A DNA stretch of 64,000 nt from Fusibacter sp963666805 (GTDB lineage: Bacteria > Bacillota > Clostridia > Peptostreptococcales > Acidaminobacteraceae). The translations under genes and the position numbers were made by a program. The DNA lies in contig CAXXWR010000006.1 of assembly GCA_963666805.2 (NCBI GenBank), positions 496,001 through 560,000 on the forward strand, given 5' to 3'. The stretch's first letter is position 1, and the number at the start of each line of letters is the position of its first letter. This document shows, piece by piece, positions 60,721 through 64,000 of this stretch. The notes below the pieces were generated by a model. That model did no database searches, was not told the origin of the DNA, and saw nothing but the letters and a program-made list of their open reading frames with translations.

Positions 60721-62718
60721 TCAGATTTTAAAAGCCTTGGTTTGCTCATCTAATTCTGCCGCTATTTTTTCAAGTTCTTTCGCTTCAACACTGATCATTT
60801 TGACCATGTCATCTTGAATTTCAATTCTGGCAGCAATTTCTTGTGAGGTTGCTGCACTCTCCTGGATAACTGCTGAAATACTTTCTAGGGATTGAGAAGC
60901 TGATTCTTTGGCAACATCAATACTCTCATTGATTTTAATCAGATCGCTGACTTCTCCAAAGGTCGTTTTAACACTTAAAGATATTCCCATTAATGCCGTA
61001 TTGGCATCCTGAAGTCTATAATCTGCTTCATTTAATTGATATGAAGACAAATCAATTCCTTTTTTAGCATCATCAACATTATTGATAATGGAAGTAGTAA
61101 TTGTATTGATATTCCCTATGGATGATGTTGTTTGTTCTGATAAATTTCTAATTTCTTCAGCCACCACTGCAAAACCTTTTCCGTGTTCTCCTGCTCGTGC
61201 AGCCTCTATTGAAGCATTAAGAGCAAGAAGATTTGTCTGTTCTGCAATCTTTTGAATAACCGTTAAAATATTACTAATTTGGTGAGAACTTTTTAATAGC
61301 TCGTCAATGGTAACTCTCAACGCATCATTTGCAGATACGGATTGTTTAAAAGCATTTGTCATGGTCTTTAAGCTCTGCTTGGATGTTTCTTGGTTTTGAT
61401 CAATAATCTTTGTGTTCTCAAAGATACTTGATGAGATGGCTTGATTTTTTTCAAGAAATTCTGAAAGATTTCTGAGCTCGCCTAATGTTTGATTGACATC
61501 TTTAGCCTGTTGCTGTATACCATCAACGAATTCGGTGAATCCTACATTGATATCATTTATAGTCTCAGAACCACTTGTTGCATTTTTCCCTAACGCTGTG
61601 GATTTTTTAGCAAGTTGAGTAGCGGTATTTTTTAAAGAGCTGATCATTGCATTAAAGGTGGTGACTAATTCTTTGATGGCTCTCCCCAGTTGTCCTGTTT
61701 CATCCTTCTGGGACAGTGATTTTTGATTGACAATTACTTTCTCTCTAAAATCATTTTGGGCCATTTCATTTATAATCTCTGTAAATTCTTTAATGGGTTT
61801 TGAAATACTTTTGTTAAAGTTTAAAATGATTGCAATGATGATCCCAATAATTAACAATAAGATAAGCCCATTGATAATTATGGTTCTCATAATCATACCA
61901 TTGATTTTATCGAGGTTATAATTGAGTTCAAACACACCAATAACATTGGTTTTGGTAGGTTCATAAATGGGTAGGAAGTAATGTAATTCTTTTTTTTGTT
62001 CTATGTAGAGGGATTCGCCCGTAAGTGCCTTTTTCAATAAGTCCTGATTTTCAGCATCTAAATCAGAGATTAAACTGCCTACGGTATTTGATAAATCTTT
62101 ATCAGTTGTATAGATTAAATGCTCGTGATCAAATAAATCTACTTCCAAATGAGATACTTTTTTAAATCGCTCAAAAAAATTATCCGCATACCCAATTTGT
62201 ATTGTTCCAATGACCTCCCCATTGTCTCTAATTGGCGAGAAGCCTCTAATTGCAATTCCTGATGAACCTGTCTCCGTCCCCATGATTGAAGCGCCTGAAA
62301 GTGCTTCCTTTATTGTATCGCGATCACTTTTATCATCGCCGTTCTTTTCAAGATTATGACCCCTTAAAAAAACGATTCCTTTATCATCACCTATCTCAAA
62401 AACAGAGAGCCCCATGGTTTGATTTAAATTGTCATAAATCGGTTTGATATAGGATGCCATCGCAGTTAGGTCTTTTTCTTTCAATGCACGCACTATTTTT
62501 TCATCTTCAGCAAAAGTGGTCGCCAGTGCGAGGGAATCTTTACTTCTGTTATCGATTAAATCCGTTAATAAATTTGCAGCGGACAAAACATCTTCTTTAG
62601 CACTTTGTTTTTGATCTCTTGCATTGGTTAGCGTGATAACAGAAAGCGCCACCAGCACCACTAAAATGATGACAGAGAAAGCCAATTGTAATTTTCTAGA
62701 TATACTTTTTATTTTCAC
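60721..62718 (-). CDS. Transmembrane methyl-accepting chemotaxis protein
   Basis: 665 residues. TM1 is at about 10-30, then an extracellular single-Cache-type sensor (about 35-275), TM2 at about 280-300, HAMP (about 300-360), and a signalling domain with the hairpin tip 'IAEQTNLLALNASIEAARAGEHGKGFAVVAEEIRNLSEQ'-type sequence (about 500-540). It would sense an external ligand and control CheA at the cell pole. No che genes are in the window. A very short ORF (MNANLKNL) sits upstream on the other strand and is not counted. Confidence 0.93.
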   Translation of the reverse strand: MKIKSISRKLQLAFSVIILVVLVALSVITLTNARDQKQSAKEDVLSAANLLTDLIDNRSKDSLALATTFAEDEKIVRALKEKDLTAMASYIKPIYDNLNQTMGLSVFEIGDDKGIVFLRGHNLEKNGDDKSDRDTIKEALSGASIMGTETGSSGIAIRGFSPIRDNGEVIGTIQIGYADNFFERFKKVSHLEVDLFDHEHLIYTTDKDLSNTVGSLISDLDAENQDLLKKALTGESLYIEQKKELHYFLPIYEPTKTNVIGVFELNYNLDKINGMIMRTIIINGLILLLIIGIIIAIILNFNKSISKPIKEFTEIINEMAQNDFREKVIVNQKSLSQKDETGQLGRAIKELVTTFNAMISSLKNTATQLAKKSTALGKNATSGSETINDINVGFTEFVDGIQQQAKDVNQTLGELRNLSEFLEKNQAISSSIFENTKIIDQNQETSKQSLKTMTNAFKQSVSANDALRVTIDELLKSSHQISNILTVIQKIAEQTNLLALNASIEAARAGEHGKGFAVVAEEIRNLSEQTTSSIGNINTITTSIINNVDDAKKGIDLSSYQLNEADYRLQDANTALMGISLSVKTTFGEVSDLIKINESIDVAKESASQSLESISAVIQESAATSQEIAARIEIQDDMVKMISVEAKELEKIAAELDEQTKAFKI

Positions 62719-63103
62719 TTTTCCGCGCCCCTTGGATAGTTATTTTGAAAAATTATGAATACAATTTCAATAACATCATAATTTTATATTTAATTATTTT
62801 ATGCCCTTATAATCTACATATATTCAAAAATAGAAAATTTAAATTTGTACATCAAAAGGTAGGTGGCGATTCAAATGAATGCTAACTTAAAAAATCTTTA
62901 GTAAGATGGTGTTGACAATAGGGTAGATAAATATATATTATAGAAGTTATATATAATATTAAAAATATTTATATTTATCAATTTAGAGGTGATGAGGGGA
63001 ATTTAAACAGGAGTTGTATGAACTTGTTTTATTGAAACGTTCTTGAGCTCAAGCTTTGACACAACTTTAGTATTGTTAAATTAAAATTCCAAAGGAGGAA
63101 ATA
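62719..63103. other. Intergenic region between two divergent chemotaxis receptors
   Basis: 385 bp, very AT-rich. It holds a probable promoter for the right-hand receptor (TTGACA 62912-62917, TATATT 62934-62939, 16-nt spacer), an 8-codon ORF with a GGTAGGTGG site near 62876, and a perfect palindrome CTTGAGCTCAAG (63042-63053) in the leader. No known riboswitch was recognised. Confidence 0.5.
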
Positions 63104-64000
63104 ATGTTCAATACCAGTAAAAAGAAAATGCTAGCGGTAATTGAAGAGAAGAATCTTGAAATTGAAGTATTGAAAAAAGAAAATGCTGTGTTGAAAGGGA
63201 TACAACAAGCCATGCCAGACCCCTATTTTGTTAGAGATATGGATTACAATGTTATACTGTGGCCTGAAATGATTCAGAAGTTAACAGGCTATTCTGAATC
63301 AGAAGCAAAATCTATTAAATGTGGGGATTTATTTAAAGCAGACGTTTGTCAGAATTGTCCTACTCAGGAATGTGTTAAAAAGAAGGACTTTTTAAAGGAT
63401 GCCATGGTAGATGTTTATACTAAATCAGGTAAAAAGTTGACATCACTCGTTTCAAATGCTGGCGTTTATGATGAAGAGGGAAATCCTGTAGCTGCTGTAG
63501 AAATTATAAAAGATATAACGAATCAACAAGTCTTACTTTCAAGTATTGGAAACAGCTCAGAGCATCTTGGCTCAGTATCTGAGGAGTTAGCGGCATCAAC
63601 CGAAGAAGTGTTATCATCTGGACAATTAGTCAATGAACAAATCGTTGAAATACTAAATCAGACGAAAGATGGTCTAGTAGATACCAATAAGCTTAAAGAA
63701 ACTTCTAATAACTGTATAACATTTGCTAATGAGGTTACAATAGCAATGAATAAGATTTCACTATCAGTGAATGATTCTTCTATTAGTATAGGTGAACTTG
63801 AAGAAAAATCTCAAAATATTAATGAAATTATTTCAACAATAAAGAGCATTTCTTCTCAAACCAACTTACTGGCACTCAATGCATCAATTGAAGCTGCTAG
63901 GGCTGGAGATGCTGGTAGAGGTTTTGCAGTTGTAGCAGATGAAATTAGGAAACTTTCAGAGGAAACTGATGAATCTTCTACTGAAATTGTCAATTCAGTT
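63104..64000 (+). CDS. Soluble PAS-domain methyl-accepting chemotaxis protein (3' end outside window)
   Basis: 299 codons are visible from the ATG at 63104 (AAAGGAGG upstream), and the frame is open at the window end. A short coiled coil is followed by a PAS domain (about 35-145) with four closely spaced cysteines ('CGDLF...VCQNCPTQEC'). The MCP signalling domain carries 'SISSQTNLLALNASIEAARAG' near 255-275. There is no TM segment, so it is a cytoplasmic receptor. The cysteines could bind a metal, iron-sulfur cluster or heme (inference). Confidence 0.9.
   Translation, partial: MFNTSKKKMLAVIEEKNLEIEVLKKENAVLKGIQQAMPDPYFVRDMDYNVILWPEMIQKLTGYSESEAKSIKCGDLFKADVCQNCPTQECVKKKDFLKDAMVDVYTKSGKKLTSLVSNAGVYDEEGNPVAAVEIIKDITNQQVLLSSIGNSSEHLGSVSEELAASTEEVLSSGQLVNEQIVEILNQTKDGLVDTNKLKETSNNCITFANEVTIAMNKISLSVNDSSISIGELEEKSQNINEIISTIKSISSQTNLLALNASIEAARAGDAGRGFAVVADEIRKLSEETDESSTEIVNSV

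Noticed and set aside
1..64000. CRISPR arrays, tRNA or rRNA genes
   Set aside because: No regularly spaced identical repeats with unique spacers, and no cloverleaf or rRNA sequence recognised.

Overview
The window looks like chromosome from a low-GC, motile, Gram-positive anaerobe, most likely a member of the Clostridia. The evidence is the AT-rich sequence with strong AGGAGG-type ribosome sites, a complete WalRK-H-I-J cell-wall locus, DnaI and DnaD replication-restart proteins, PepV, DUF134, DUF1836 and CHAD proteins, a sigma-54 activator, and two chemotaxis receptors at the right end. Species cannot be named from sequence alone. No tRNA, rRNA or CRISPR array was seen.

Layout. (1) 1-7.3 kb: lipoprotein plus two-component system, a lytic transglycosylase, a DinG/XPD-like helicase with an N-terminal nuclease-like domain, and GalU. 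(2) 7.4-17.2 kb: PepV with a zinc-dependent phospholipase-like protein, a SAM methyltransferase, PurA, citrate synthase, NAD-type isocitrate dehydrogenase, DnaI and DnaD. (3) 17.3-29.1 kb: two paralogous LysM/G5/M23 cell-wall hydrolases, then walR-walK, a secreted coiled-coil protein behind a perfect WalR box, walH, walI, walJ and a membrane-anchored serine hydrolase. (4) 29.1-41.9 kb: a cluster of four DnaA boxes, housekeeping and hypothetical genes, a divergent sigma-54 activator/LysA-like decarboxylase pair with a textbook -24/-12 promoter, and finally rlmH.

(5) 41.86-57.0 kb is the accessory region and the most interesting part. It begins exactly at the 3' end of rlmH, the site used by staphylococcal SCC elements. 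A 19-nt sequence that encodes the last residues of RlmH (E-P-Y-H-K-stop) recurs at 51784 and 55953 with 1-2 mismatches, and in diverged form at 55270 and 56975. Each extra copy lies 11-39 nt downstream of a stop codon and in the rlmH orientation. The first interval carries a DUF1413 protein, a type I restriction-modification system (hsdR-hsdM-hsdS), a Septu-like ATPase/HNH pair, a decayed AlbA_2-type gene and a toxin-antitoxin pair. The second carries an acetyltransferase, a FlaR-like kinase, a secreted protein and another decayed AlbA_2-type gene. The last two are single-gene modules, one with a methyltransferase-like protein and one with an aminoglycoside 6-adenylyltransferase-like protein. 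No recombinase is present in the window, so any mobilisation would need an enzyme encoded elsewhere.

(6) 57-64 kb: an HxlR regulator facing a flavin reductase, a truncated copy of the secreted-protein gene from 53-54.6 kb, a MarR-rhodanese operon with three operator-like dyads, a membrane protein, and two methyl-accepting chemotaxis proteins. The second receptor runs off the window end.
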